Origin: Trichoplax adhaerens
Lineage: Eukaryota > Placozoa > Uniplacotomia > Trichoplacea > Trichoplacidae
Direction of reading: 5' to 3'
Assembly: GCF_000150275.1 (NCBI RefSeq)
Contig: NW_002060945.1
Span: 1,244,199 to 1,308,198, forward strand
Length of the DNA: 64,000 nucleotides
A program made the position numbers and the translations under genes. The notes beneath the pieces are model-generated. The model had not been told where the DNA came from and did not search any database. It saw only the letters and a program-made list of their open reading frames with translations. The stretch's first letter is position 1, and each line of letters opens with the position of its first letter. Of the stretch, positions 25,501-40,300 are shown piece by piece.

Positions 25501-27552
25501 GCTGATCATGGTAAATATTATGATTATGCAATCTTACGGTATGTTTACTAATCATAACATTCTTCTCTAGTGGTAATCTTAAATTCAGTTGACCTCTTCT
25601 GTCATGGTTTAGTTAGAGCTGGATGACAATAAGGTGTAAAATAATTGGCTGAGCAATGTAAGTTATAGATGTGTTTACTTTTGCAGCACTTTCAATAGTA
25701 GCAACGTTAAAGCCAATTATCCTCTTTCGTTACGCTCCAATGAATACTAAACATGCAGAGAAAGGATGGCAATTAATATCTTGAAGCGCAAGCTATAACA
25801 GTTAACACAGTTTAAATATACACCTTACGCTATTCCTTACCGATATAATCTTAAAGACAATTATCCTTTGCTAAGATGTTTTGATACAATCTCAATCGTT
25901 AAGAATTGTGAGAAGAATTTAATTGTTCTTGTGGTTTCATTTATAGACAAAAACAAGCGGATTAACTACCCCAGTTACTGCTCCATTTCATTTTTTAATT
26001 ATAATTTTCGTAATTATATTAGTTGGAAATAGATTCTGCGTTTACTTACCTTTAAATCTTATTTTTTGTTTATATCCTGGAAGATTTCATTACCGGGTGT
26101 CTAAATCTAACTTATTTACCCTTTCAGATATTCGTATATCATACCGCTATAGTAAATTTTATTACAGCGATTAATATTTTCGACGTTATCCTTTTTAAAG
26201 CTGTTAATCAGAAGTCCTATGAGATATTTAGCGTTCAAGAGAGGGTAGTAAATTGGTCAGAATTTAAAATATAAATACGTGTCTATCTTGAGAATATATG
26301 CTGGTTAGTGGATATGGTAAAAATTATTGGGAGGCTTGGCGAACTCCGAAGTGATTAAGAACTCAAAAAAAATTATATACCCCTTTACTTCTAATTTCTC
26401 TCAGCTCTTCCCTAATAGCTGATGTACTCAAAATTCGATGTAGAATATTAAAACAAACTCAGCATTGCCATTATTCACGAGTTCGAGTGCTTCTATGATT
26501 GGCTGCAAATAAGCTCAACGCTTCTCTGTCCATAATTTAAATTGATTGCTGGCTTAGTATGAATTTTAAAGACTGATCAAGGCTATTCAAAACATCCTTC
26601 TTCTTGCAGATAAAGTAAAAGTTCTAAAATTTATCAATTATTAGCAATTAGCTCATTGTTAAGCGTGCTTTTTCCGAAATCTTGCAATGATTATGATGGC
26701 TATTTTGTATTCAGAAATGTCTATTGTCCTGCACATTTCTGTACCGATTAACTATCTGCAAAGCTAACTGCATTGCATAAATAAAACTTCTGCCGGATGT
26801 ACTACACTCAATAAGTATTTTCTATCGCTATCCATTCATAACATATGAGTGCAGAGCAATTTATGCCTTACAATATTCTTTGATCAAGTCAATTCTGTGT
26901 GAGCTTGTACTATAGAGAAATACTCGGGTGTAAATCGTTCTCAATTCATGGTCTTTGCTATACTATTTGTTCATACGGGTAGTATGGATAGATTGGCCAT
27001 CAAAGTATAAATTCATCCATTCGCCAAGACCACTGGAGTATGACATTTTTACAAAATGATCTTAGATAGATTTGAAAACGTTTGAAATTGGCATTCTGTT
27101 TTTATTGCGTCAAGTTAAAATTCATTTTAAGTCAACACTATTGTGAATTCTTCATCGAATAACGAATAGGGAAGGTAATTTTACTCTAAATTAAGATTTT
27201 TTGTTATATTTTATCAGAACCACCTTGAGTTTTCCTTTAGTTATGCATGTCCTGAGTGTAGTTTACAATACGGACTCTTCTTTCGTTTTATACTTTATAA
27301 AGCTTTCCATGTTGGCCATTCCTTCCATTATCATTGTAATTAATATCATTTTATTGTGATATTTACCTGTTTACTAAAGTAATTACTGAAACGGGATTAT
27401 GCAGCAGTACCGTATTAATAAATATCTCAGAAGTGGTCATAAGGGTCGATTGACTCATGTTTTCATCAAGACTTTTAAGTATTTTATTAATCCTGACTCT
27501 ACTTTATCGCTCTTAAAAAGAATTTATAGAGATTATTAGTATAGAGTATTGC
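25501..27552. other. No gene supported
   Basis: AT-rich intergenic sequence upstream of the receptor gene. I see no open frame above 60 codons and no repeat. Confidence 0.4.
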
Positions 27553-28036
27553 AAATATTTTTATTTCTGATAATAATTGGTAATGACTATACAATTTTTA
27601 CATTAAATTAATGATTTTGGCCATATTTTACTGCAATTTATAAACCACTATATTATATAGAATCTGATTTTCGTACAAATATTTTTATTTTCAATAACAA
27701 TTGGTAATGATAATTTTACTTGACGGCAATAGTTTTTACCATGTTTTACTTAAACTTATAGCTTACTTATCTTACCGAGCCCGATTTTTCGTATCAATAT
27801 TTTTGTTACCGTTAGCTGATAATGATAATTTTTACCGCTATTAAATTAATCATTTTCGTCACACTTTAAAAGGACTTACATATCACTACTTTATATTGAC
27901 TCCGATTTGCATAAATATATTTTTATTTGAGTTAATAATTGGTAATGATAATTTTTACTCTAAATGAAAGATTTTTAGCACATTTTACGGCTGGACTTAT
28001 AGACCATAACATTATATTGAGTCCAAATTTCCGTAG
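27553..28036. repeat. Tandem repeat, about 120 bp unit, 4 copies
   Basis: Units begin near 27553, 27680, 27799 and 27915 with 'aatatttttatt...taataattggtaatgataatttttac'. They end with 'gacttata..cactat.ttatattga.tc.gattt.cgta'. The last copy ends about 210 bp before the receptor start codon, so the array lies in the promoter region of that gene. Confidence 0.85.
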
Positions 28037-28244
28037 TTGTTTAATGTACTTAGCGAATTCCGTAACATTTGCCCCATGACAGTTTAGTCATCAAATTGAT
28101 ATACAATAAGTAACTATGTTTGACATTAACAGCACATAGAAAAACAAGCTAGATGTATGATCCACTATCGGAAAGTTTCAAGTCACCTATCATTAAAGCC
28201 TTTTGTTCTAAATTCTATACAATTATCGCTTTCTGATAAATTAG

Positions 28245-28314
28245 ATGAAGCTAGCGTGTAAAATGAAATGGATCTCTTTGGTAGCTTTATGGATTTGGAC
28301 TACGATAACTCCAG
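28245..28314 (+). CDS. Receptor exon 1: signal peptide
   Basis: ATG at 28245 is in frame with a second ATG at 28263. The peptide has a Lys-containing start, then the hydrophobic core WISLVALWIWTTITP, and splits its last codon after one base before a GT (gtagcg). The one spare G joins GT at 28489 to make Gly just before the N-cap cysteines. The upstream ATG is preferred because it is first and in frame, but either start gives a secretory signal. Confidence 0.8.
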
Positions 28315-31300
28315 GTAGCGTAATCTACCATTATTTATGCAAAACTCTTGAATATTTTTACGTTAAAAATACAAAATCATCTAATATATTGCTATAATAA
28401 TTATAACGCTTAACTCCTACACAAGAATGAACACTGAAATAATCTCATTAGCATGAAAAAATTAGCTTACGTATTCTTTCTTAATTAGGTAATGCGGAAA
28501 ATTGTCCCCAATACTGTTTGTGCTTGCAAGGTCTTATTTCATGTCAAGATGCTCGAACAAGCACGGTTCCAGTCAGCAATGTGACACGTCCAGATGTATT
28601 AGTTCTGTAAGTGATTCAAAAAGGCTTTTCTTAGGTATTTTCTAGCTTCAATAGATCATAAAGGTCCTTTTCTAGTATCATTTAATATAGACTAGATTTG
28701 ATTTTTGTAAAAGCTTTAGTTATCCTGTCTCTGATTAATTTTTCGATGACAAACCAAGTTGATAATTCTGAAACACGGCTGAGTTGTACAGTATACGAAT
28801 ATTCCGACATTAATATTCGCATTGTATTTAATACTCTCGCTTAATACCTCCCCTTCTTTGTACTTCTACATTCTTCAAGATATTTGCTACTTTTATATGT
28901 GGCATATACAAATAATAATTAATTGCTGATATAGCTATTTAGATAGTATATAGATACTTCAGTTGGATAGCTATTCCTTCCGTGGCTTTAAAATTTTACA
29001 ATTTCTATTAGTTGATCCCGCTTAGAAGCGTATCCATAACATTTTTACAATTATACAACAATTTAATAATTTTTTGCCTCTACAATATCTCCTAGATTCT
29101 ATAATGGAACTTCTGTTAGATCAATCAAAGCACAAAATTTTATGAACTACCCTAATTTGTTAAACATGTAAGTACCATAAAAAATGAAATACTATCTACT
29201 GGCCAACTTTTATCATCTTTTGCTATTTTGAGAGGAAGGATTTGATATCGTATGTATACTCGTATTTTTATAAGGAATCAGCTCACCTTTTTTTCCTATA
29301 TTTATAAAGACATTTATCTGCAAATTTTTATTTTTTGGATATCTCAGTTAACTACTACCCCAATTTAGGTATAGTATACGCATATACATTGCGCAGATCA
29401 GTTAGTTATGTAACTTTATCATTTAATGGAGATACTGGTCGGTTATACAACTAATACCAATTTATGCATAGTATAGCTTACCGTATTTTGAACGAAAGGT
29501 TAGCTATCTCAATTAGAAGCCTGATTACCGAATTACAGTTGCATAGTAAACAGGGATTAGCAAGATTTAGAAATCCTTGATGGTAAAGTAGATTACATTT
29601 TCCTATAGAGTATCTTAGTTCATTAGGCGGTGCCATTTTTTGTATATATATAATTATTTTGTAGCTATACGTATCAAGTACAACTAGCTTCCTTTAATCC
29701 TTAATTCGAGTTTAATATTGAAGTCAATTTATTTCCTATCACACCATAGCTAGCTACCTTATTCAGTTACAAAAGTTCTATATAATTTTTTTATAATTAT
29801 TGTATAGAAGGTCAGCAATCGGTAGTCATTTTATTCTCTAATTGCAATTGCATCCGGAGTAATTTGCGATTTGTATCTCAGTAAATTGTACAGGTTCATG
29901 TATAGCTAATAAACTATAACAAATATATATGCTGGTGTAATTATTTCAAATCAATCAAATCCTTGAAAAATAAATTTTTATTTTGCTTTCTTAAGAGGCT
30001 ATACTCAATCGAGCTAAACACTCGCTGCAAATATCCACTTAGAGTGGATATCAATATTTTTTTAAAATAAGCCGAAGAGAGTAAATCATTAAAGGCATTA
30101 AAGATATGAAAGCTATAGTAGAATGGAATAATATTATTTAGTCCTTGTTCGTAATACTGTAGATCATTCTCATTATTACTAGAATTTTTGCCCATAATGC
30201 CATCGAGGTCATTGAGCCAAATGCTTTCTGTGGATTAAACGGACTTCGGAATTTGTACGTATGATCATGAGTTAAATTAAAAAATAACCAATTTTCTAAG
30301 ACAAGCTATCATACTGCTACGGTATTAGTCTCAGTAAATTAATGAATAGTCGGCGAGAAGCGCTCTTATTTTGCGACTTCATCTGATCTTTTACTATCTT
30401 GTATGATTGCTATCGTGGTGAAGACGATTAAATTCCAATGGCTTGAAGCGGATTAACAATGACACTTTTGCATGTTTACCTTATTTAAAGATCCTGTAAG
30501 TTGGAGAATATAACATTAAAGCAGTGTAGTTTTAATTATTATTAGCTTATAATATTGCTACTTCTACCGTACCCGATGTAAATCGCTTGGTTGCAACATT
30601 TGAATAGCCAATAAAGTTTATTTCAATCTTGATAGCCTTAAAATTAGCTTATGATCCGATATTGCGACTGATTTATGGCTCATTGGAATATAAATCTATT
30701 TTTTCTCCTATAGCAATATGGATTATAACGATATCGATGCGATCGAATCGCGAGCACTGTGTGGACTGAAAAATCTAGAGACCTTGTAAGGCGTTCTTAG
30801 AAACTTGTTGCCAATGTAAAACTTTTCCATTCCAAAAAAGCATTCAGATAGCTTGATTTAGACACAGAGAACTCCTGATACATAATTTATTGCATCCTGA
30901 TTTATCTAAAGAATGAATTGATTGAAATGCTTGTTAATTGATTGGTCCTTCTTTATGGATTTACGTAGGCATTTAACTAGCAATAATCTGAAATCCATAC
31001 CGCAAGATACGTTTTCTTGCCTAACGACATTAAAATTTCTGTAAGTGTTTGTAAATAAATATTTGTACGGTAATACTATGTATGTCTGATAGTGACTATG
31101 TAGATTATAAGACTGGTTAAAGTCAAATATCTATTCTTTAACTAGAATCAATCAATTAAAATAAAACTTATTAAACGCATTCCATGCACATATATATAAA
31201 TTTTATTACTATTGTTTTCAAGATTAGAACTACTGTACATTTCATAAACGATTTGTTTCTGGCAACCAGCAAGATTATGCCAGCTACATTTTATGATTCA

Positions 31301-34300
31301 TAAAATGAGTAATATTAATGGTTTTGGGTTATGCAGAGCTATGCTTGATAGTCAGTGATTTTAAATAATACGTACAATGTAGTTAGCAACTCTGATCGAA
31401 ATTATCTAACCAGTGTTATAATTTTAATTTCGTAAACTCGTAAATAAAAATTTCCATCGATTTTACCTCCTAAAGAACGTCAATCGTATTACATACATCG
31501 ATAGAATTTTATTTAAGGAATCGAATCGTCACCTAAGTCTGACAAGCATTAATACAATTCAATTGTTTGCAGATATTTAGATTATAATGGCGTAGGAGTA
31601 ATTGATCCGAAGATGTTTTGTGGACTGAATTATCTAAAGACATTGTGAGTACAATTAACGTTTCTTCTGTTGTATCGCTCCTATTTATCGGAGAATTAGG
31701 AAAATGAATTAATTTTAAACTGATGAGATAAATGACATTTCTAACTCAGTGATGATGATATAGCTAACCCATTTTATCCATGATGGATTACGTTTTCGTA
31801 CCTTTGAATAGATCTCTTACTGGTAATCAAATTAAAAAAGTATCGAACGAAACTCTGGCATATTTAGATTCATTGACAACTCTGTAAGTTAAAATAGGAC
31901 CACGAGAATATAGTGACACTAGTGGAAAAAAGTTACTATAGTCGTGTAGATATGCTTCGTAGATCCGATATCTGATGATTCACAACGACAGAATAAGAGA
32001 TAGTCTTAATGAAATTATAATTACATTCTAAGCTGAACTAATATAAATCTGCCTAAAGTTCTGAAAATACTTTATATTTTATGACATTTCCTGGGATTTT
32101 AACTATATTTGTACTTCTCTTTTAAACCGTTTAGGAATTTAGGCTTTAACGATATTGATACATTAGATAATAATCCATTTTGTGGCATAATGGGCTTGCA
32201 ATTTCTGTAAGTTGCATTATAAAATTTTTGTATGATCAAAAAGAAATACTATGTGCAATTAAGAAATTAATTCATATCAACGTTAATTCAATTTTAAACA
32301 TTTTCTAATTATAATTAATTTCTTCAAATTCTAATAGTCAACTAACCAGTAACAAGATAAAAATTTTACGCAATAGAAGTTTGACATGCCTTCAGTCATT
32401 GCTGTTTTTGTAAGTTGTAATTTGCTATTTGGAAATTTATATTTTTATCCTTTGATTTTATACAAATTCAGTAGTAAATATCCATATTAGTCATTAATAT
32501 GGCTTATTTACACGTACATGCTACCATAGCTATGATTGCCAGTCTTATTATCTGAATGGGGAAAACAAGCTCAATCAAGCTTTTAACTAATAAAATAGTA
32601 AATCTTGTATAACTATTTTAGACATATTAATTAATTTTGTTTATTAATGTTTTGATCATTAAAATAAGATGTAGCAATACTTTTACATGCTAGAGTAAAT
32701 ATTTTACGCAATTATAGAAATATTATGATAGCTAGTTCCAAATTATGGCCCATTTTTACTGTTGATGCTGAATAGAGCAGTTATAACATATTTTCTTTTT
32801 CCTTTTTTTAAACTTGGATCTGAACGAAAGATCTCTTGATCATAATTCGATCGATACTGTTGAAGAAGATACATTTTCAGGATTGCGACAATTAATCAAA
32901 TTGTAAGTTTACTGACGAATTATTCTACTATTGGATATCAGTTCTTTTGCTAGCTTAGAATTAGTAACAGCGTATCTTGCTGCTATTCTTATTTATACGA
33001 TTCAATAACATTATGACTATTTTTAAAATAAAACAGCAACTAATTGAATTTATACTGTACAGATAGCCATATAACATTAGTATTTAATACGGCAATTTCT
33101 TATATTATGACTGATAATAATAATTATAGTAAATATGATGAGTTCTCTACACTGCTGTTAGTTTATTTAGTTATAACTCACAGCATTAGCTAGCTTTACC
33201 TACATCAAACCAGTATGAAAGGTTTTTATGTTAAATTACAAATTATCTGCTCAAACTACACCTAACTTTTACTTGAATTTGCGTTATTTGAAGAGATTTA
33301 TCAGCGAATCTTTTAAGGAGGGTACCGTCAAGCTTTTTTAGAGATCTCACATCATTGATATATTTGTAAGTATAATAACTACATAACTAAATTCAGTAAA
33401 ACTAAATATAGCAATTTACGTAGTATCATAAAATAGATCCAGAGCCGTGATGACGGTTAAGATTTAAATATAAAGTTCATGACTATTTGTGTTTTAATCA
33501 TGGACTTTGTATCCTTATTGTAGGGATCTCGATTATAATCTTATCGAAAGCATTGAGCCAAAATCCTTTTGTGGAATCAATCGGTTGCAAACTTTGTGAG
33601 TTAATACGATCATTTATAAGAACCTTCAAATTCCAGTACATGATTTCAAACAATAACTGATTAATATTGAGGTAATAAATGCATTAATTTGCTTTTTCCC
33701 AATAATCGCAATGATTAGGCTCTTAAATGGCAATAAAATCAAAGAAATAAAGTTGGAATCTAGTTTGGCCTGTCTATCTTCGCTACNNNNNNNNNNNNNN
33801 NNNNNNNNNNNNNNNNNNNNNNNNNNNNNNNNNNNNAGCCATGAATGCAGTAATACTAAAATTATCTTGTAAATGCTAGCCGATCATTCGCTGATTCTAG
33901 TTTTGTCACACGGCATCAATCAGTTCTTTGTTGTTCATGTACCCTTTCCATGATTGAGTTCATTTCTTACCTTTACTACTACGTAATATCACTATGTTAA
34001 ACAGTACACAGCGAATATATATACAAATACTAGTATTAGCTGTGTCGATGGATTGTTAAAATTTACCTTTTAGCTACAGATACTGATGGGCAAAATTACT
34101 CAATCAATGATTTATTTGTGATTGGTTCTATTTACATCGGGTTGCTTTTTCTATTCCTATAGAAATCTTCAGCACAATTTTATAAGCAGAATAGATTCTC
34201 GGTCTTTTTGTCATTTAGATAAACTAGCTCATCTGTAAGTCTTGATTTATTATTGTCTTATTAACTGTTAATACCAATTATTTGGGGGATCATTAATAGC

Positions 34301-37300
34301 AGTCATATCCTTAATCAACTCAGAAAACAATTGTTACAAATATGTAGATAGCATCGACTGATAATTTTTTCATATTTGTATTTGTAAGGTTCCTGCAGAA
34401 TAATTTTTTAAGCAAAATAGATTCTGGAGATTTTGATTGCCTTCCGCAATTAAAGACATTGTATGTAGCTTGCAATCAATCTATAAGATGATTTAGCTGA
34501 TTCAATTATTAACTTTATCAGCGCTGTAAATTTTATATTGCTTTACTAATATTCTGGCTTACGCATTTAATAATTAGGCGTTTATCATTTAACTCGATAA
34601 ATACAATAGCTGCTAATTCATTTTGCGGAGCCCAAATGATACAAGAACTGTAAGCAAAAGCCAATTTTATTATTTCATGTTCTATCATACTTAATATGAC
34701 GGTGTGCTTGATTCTGGGATCCAAGTAGTTGCAGACTAGTCAACCCCTAAATTAGCCTTTCATGTATCTTCTTAACTGTCCTCGCTAGATTACTGGAAGG
34801 AAATGAATTAAAAGAACTACACAATGATAGTTTTGCCTGTCTTTCATCTTTGACGAACTTGTAAGTTTCTAAAATCAATTAGATGGTTAGCCATAGATTT
34901 CTTTAGTTGAAGTAGAAAGCTGTGGTAGTCAACAGAAATTTTGATGATAACATCTGTGTTAATTAATGAGCGAATACACATCTTTTAGTACAAAATATCC
35001 GACATATAGCGCTTTCATTTAAAATATATGCAGAACGAACTATTAATTTCTCTAGCTGGGTGTAGATGATGAATATAATCGACATATTTCAAGCAATATA
35101 GATTACCTAAATTTAAGGCAAATAATAGCTCATAAACTTACAAATTAGAGACATTGACTTCGCCAAGTTGGAAACAATCCATCCAAGGACATTCTGCCCA
35201 TTATCAAGTATCGTAGATTTGTAAGTCATTAATCGATTTCTATCTACCCTAAATGATGATCATAACATTTTAATATCAGTACGGGATACAATTGGCCTAC
35301 TATAATATTCAAATGATACATATTAGGCACTTGGAAGGTAACCGTTTAACAGAACTTTGGTATGATAGCCTCGCATGCCTAGGATCCATTACAGGATTGT
35401 AAGTAGTTGTATAAACACGTTCGCTATCTATCAACAGCTTGTATTTTAACTGCCGTCACTTGCTAGATCGCTGAACGGAAATAATATTCAAGAGCTGCCA
35501 CCGAGGAGTTTTGAAACGTTAATATCCTTGAAAACGCTGTAAGACAGAAATTTTCGTAATATTTCGCTATATCCTGCCATGAATCGCTAACACTCCAGAT
35601 CTATGTCGATTAACATTATTAACGTAAAATATTTATAAGGAACTGTAATATCGTTTCCACAGTAATTTTAGTCCACAGAGGAATCCAGTACTATAAAAGC
35701 TTTTTATTACAAGGTTCTAAAGAATAGTACAGCAATAATTAATTACTCACAAGAATCTAGTCTAAAGTAATCTGAGCTCAATTAGATATCAAATCTTTTC
35801 TCCTCCTTTACGCTCAGATTTGTACACCTTATATACTTTTCTCTGAATCTATTTAAGGCAATAACATCGTCTACAATCAGACATGAATCATCACTACATT
35901 TTACAGTATTAATCAAACTGCTTACAATATTATTACTTTACCATTAATGTCCAACACCGTAAGGTATTGGGCATCTTTACAATCTTAGTATTTCAAGTCG
36001 TATAACGTCCTGTACCATAATTAGTTAACAGCTATATTAGTGAATAACACTTTCTAATATAGTAGTTACCAGTCACCTAAATCTAGCAGCACAAGAATAT
36101 CTATTTTTAGAAACTTAACTATTCTAAATATAGTACACAACACAATCAAATATAGCTATCGCTACAAGCAAATATAGGGTGCATCACTACAGGAACTAAC
36201 TATTCTGAGCGTACCCAACTATTAAATTTTCGTATTGGAGTTTTCATCATAACCATCTCCTTCGTCTTCATGCCGTATTTAATAACGTAATTGTAGCCAT
36301 TAGCGCGTTGTAAAATATTTGCTTACTCTGACATGCCATAAAATATACCAATATATTTGATATAGCTACATATCAAAAAGTTATAGAAATTTCTTAGTTA
36401 GAACAAAATACTTATAATAGATTGAGAGCTAGCGAAACAGATCTAAAATTAAAGCTGCGATAAACTACTAATTTTTGGCTGATATTTTTAAATAGGGAAA
36501 TCAGTAACTGCGAACTGACTGTCATAAATGAATATCAATTTATTGGTCTTATTAGTTTGGAGAAACTGTAATTGGATTAAACGTTTATAATATATATATA
36601 TATTATATTTAGATTCTCGGCGCTTTACCCAGACTATAATAAAATGTTAGTGATGCCTTAATAACGTGACTTAATAATCATTTATTCAAATAAATACTAG
36701 GGTATTAAGGTCTAATAATATCCATACCATTTTGAAGACAGCATTTGACGGACTGGATACATTGCAACGTTTGTAAGTTGGTTTGGATATTAAATCTTGT
36801 GCAGCGTTTAATAACATTATAGTAAATAAATACTTTCGAAATACATTTCATTTTGATGTTATAACTTCATTCTGTAGGAAATGGATTCTAAAAATATTCT
36901 TTGGATCATTTAACAGTATACTTTTATTGCAATTAGAGACTTGACTGACAACGCATTATTTGCCTTAAACTCGACAACATTTCAAAATTTAACTGCGTTG
37001 CAGGAACTGTAAGTTACCAAATACCAATTACTACTCGTGTGCTGTAATTTTAACCCAAAGAGTTAAGCAGCCATTGTATAAGCATCTTTACCCGTACAGA
37101 AATACTATAGCATAATTGAATATAATAAATTTAAACCCATTACAAATAAATATTACTTACAGAAAACCACTCAATGAGTAGATTTAATATTGAAATAGAC
37201 GAGTCTTGGTTTACGATACCGGATAATTACTATAATAAAACTTGAAGTAATCATTGTAACTTTGCTATAAAATTTACTCTCTTTGATAAGTTTTAGCTAA

Positions 37301-40300
37301 TTGAAAATATAACTGCTATGATTCGCGATTAGATATTTAGATGAGAATACCATTAAGAACTTGGAAGCGAAACAATTTGAAAACCTATGTAATTTACGAT
37401 TTTTGTAAGTTTACTCTAAAGCATTTAGGATTTACGATATATTTGATACTAGATATGGTATCGTAAGTGCGGTATATTCGTTTAGTAACTATGTTCTAGT
37501 TTAATATTTGATGGAATTTGCTTAGTTCTGCGATGTCTATGAAAAATTCGAATAGATATCGCAAGAGTAGGTGTTTCATTTGTCAGCTATACACTTGATA
37601 TCAGAAATACAATTGCGAAGATTAAATACTCAATCTTCTCTAATATACTATAGGATATATGTCAACAAAGAATTTGAAATTTTATAAAAATACAAACGTT
37701 ATTTTCTAAATTTCGATAATGTTTGTGTAGTGTTTAGGACTAGCTACATAGCTAAGAGTAAACAGTTGTGCGTAGCTGTCCATGACAGATGTTGCAAAGA
37801 AATTCCTTTAACGCAATATAATAATAGATGTTAAATTCCATGCGTATAAATAAAATTTATTTGAAGATGAATCTCATCGTTTGCTGCATATTAAACTTTA
37901 ATAAAATTACTAAGTCTATGGTAATTATTCAATATTAGATCGTTAAAAACTAATGGAATCGTAAGTGTGCATCCTGAAGCATTCTTTGGATTGCATAATC
38001 TCAAGAGATTGTAAGCATCGAATGATTATTATTATCTCTAGATTTAACGTTGAATCCTACATTACCATGTTGGATATTATTACTTACCAATTAATAAAAA
38101 TTACATCTGTAAATATCGTCTATAATTAAAATCTGTATTTGTTTCAGCCTTTACTTCTGTGATATTTTTTAGACAGCTCGATGGCAATCGTATCATCAAT
38201 ATAAAGGATTTAAAGTTACCGGATGCTTTGACATTGGATATTTTGTAAGCAAAATTAATTAGGAATTTAGTCTACAAAACACTAAAATTAATTCGATAAA
38301 GTAGGTAAGGTTATAAATTTGACTGATATTTGAAAGTAAATTTAGCGTTAATGTCAGCGAATTTATATATTGCTCATCTTTGTTATGAATAGTAACAGAA
38401 TATATCGTTGCTTTTAATTGTGGATATAGAAGCTTATCCAAATCTAACTTGCAAAATCTTGCAAAATTTGAAACTCTACTGAGCAATGTAACGGTGAAAA
38501 TAATGTAAGCACCATCGAATTCACACGCATTTTATAATTCCTAATATAACTAGCAAGATAATGTCGACGAACTATATTATAATATATCAAAATATCAATT
38601 ATATCTCTTCATTTTCAAGGCACACTGCTCCATGCTCGGTTTAATCTTAATCTAGTATAAGTTAATCTTTTTTTTCTCTATCTTGTCACTTATTTCAGGG
38701 ATTTATCCGATAATTTATTTCATGAAAATACTAATTTTCACTTCTATGATTATCAATCCTTGTAAGTTTGTAAATATCTAGTTGATAGCTATATATTTCA
38801 CGTATTTTAATCAGCAAAAATGGCCCATTTAATAGATTAGAACCGTTGTTACTCAATCTTACTAAAAATTATCTACCTGCAAGTAAAATTTTGTTCTTGT
38901 ACTTTTATCGTGCATATAAGAGAAAGTGTGGAGAGCTAGCGCCATCTTATAAGAATTAATTGTAGTTTAAAGTTAAACGCTTAGTATAAGAGCAATTTTT
39001 TTTACAATTTTTTCTCTAGAAATTTATCCTATAATTTCTTACAAGAAGATTTTCCCCTGAATTTCTCTAATATTCCATCGCTACGTCATTTGTGAGTAAA
39101 TTCTAGCGAATCGAAAATAAAATAGCTAGAAAATTCAAACTTTGGAGTAGGATGTGCTTAAAGTTAAAATATAATATTTATGTACAGTAAAATGCAATCT
39201 TGACCTCCAATCATTCTGGGTATTATTTTCATGCAATTTATGGAAGAGTTAATCATTGTTAGTATAGTGTTAGTCTGTTAGTAATCATACTCAGATTCAG
39301 TCTTGGATTTTTGCAATAGCATGTGCATGAGGTATATGTTATCCGTTAGAGTCAATTTTTTAAAGACACCGCCATGCACAACTTGCAACATTTTCATGAA
39401 GGTATTTACCACTTAAAGCCAACATTTTCGTTGTATTATCTTTTATTTACAGAGATTTAACTGGAAATCGATATCGACACATTAATGAACGTTTCATGGC
39501 CGTATGGAAAGGATCAATAATGCTATCAATGTAGGCTTAGGAAGGGTGTAATCTATTTTGGTTAAATGAATATGATATTCTTTATAGCAATCCAATTTAA
39601 TGATATTCAATTGAAAAAGTAGTGGATCTAATTTAAAAGACCACAATATCATTCCTTGACTACTTCAATTTTAATTTAAGTAACATTTCATCGAATTCAT
39701 TGGAATCGATTGAAGCTGATACATTTAAGTCTTTGACTGAGCTCAATTCGTTGTATGTATCCTTCTTTGCGTTACATTTTTCTTATTGAATTTATATCGA
39801 AAAGTATTGATAAATACAAACGGATATTGCCTAATAGATATTTGCGAAACAATTATTTGACCAAAATGACCTTTATACGACCTTTATCTAAACTCAGTAT
39901 CCTGTAAGTACTTATTCTCATTATCAATTTGGAATCACAGTTTTATTAACATATAAACTACTTCAAAATGTAGTCAAATATATATTTAGACAGACAAATG
40001 GCGGTATTAATGTACCGATACTGCAGAATATTATATAACTTTGAATCAGATATTTAATACTGTGCTTATTCGATGATTAAATTATACCTATTAGCATTCA
40101 TAAGTTGGAATAATTAGAAGTTATTAAACTTCAGAGAGGATTAACTGATGGTATAATTATTAAGATAACATTATATTTAAATTATTTATAGATCGCTGGG
40201 TAGAAATAATTTTAAAACATTGGATAAAGAGGATTTCATGAACTTAACTGATTTGCGAGAACTGTAAGCTACAGCAATCGCTAAACCTGTTTCTAATTTC

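Noticed and set aside
28635-28706. 72-nt AG...GT interval between exons 2 and 3
   Set aside because: The length fits an LRR exon, but the frame has TAG and TGA and no LRR consensus residues.
29941-30195. 84-codon minus-strand ORF inside the receptor gene
   Set aside because: It overlaps the plus-strand LRR exon 30183-30254 and has no motif or splice support; an AT-rich shadow frame.
20860-36195. Weak similarity between about 20880-20905 and 36165-36190 (tat(t)tggggc/tgca.ctacag)
   Set aside because: Too short and too diverged to claim a shared mobile element by eye.
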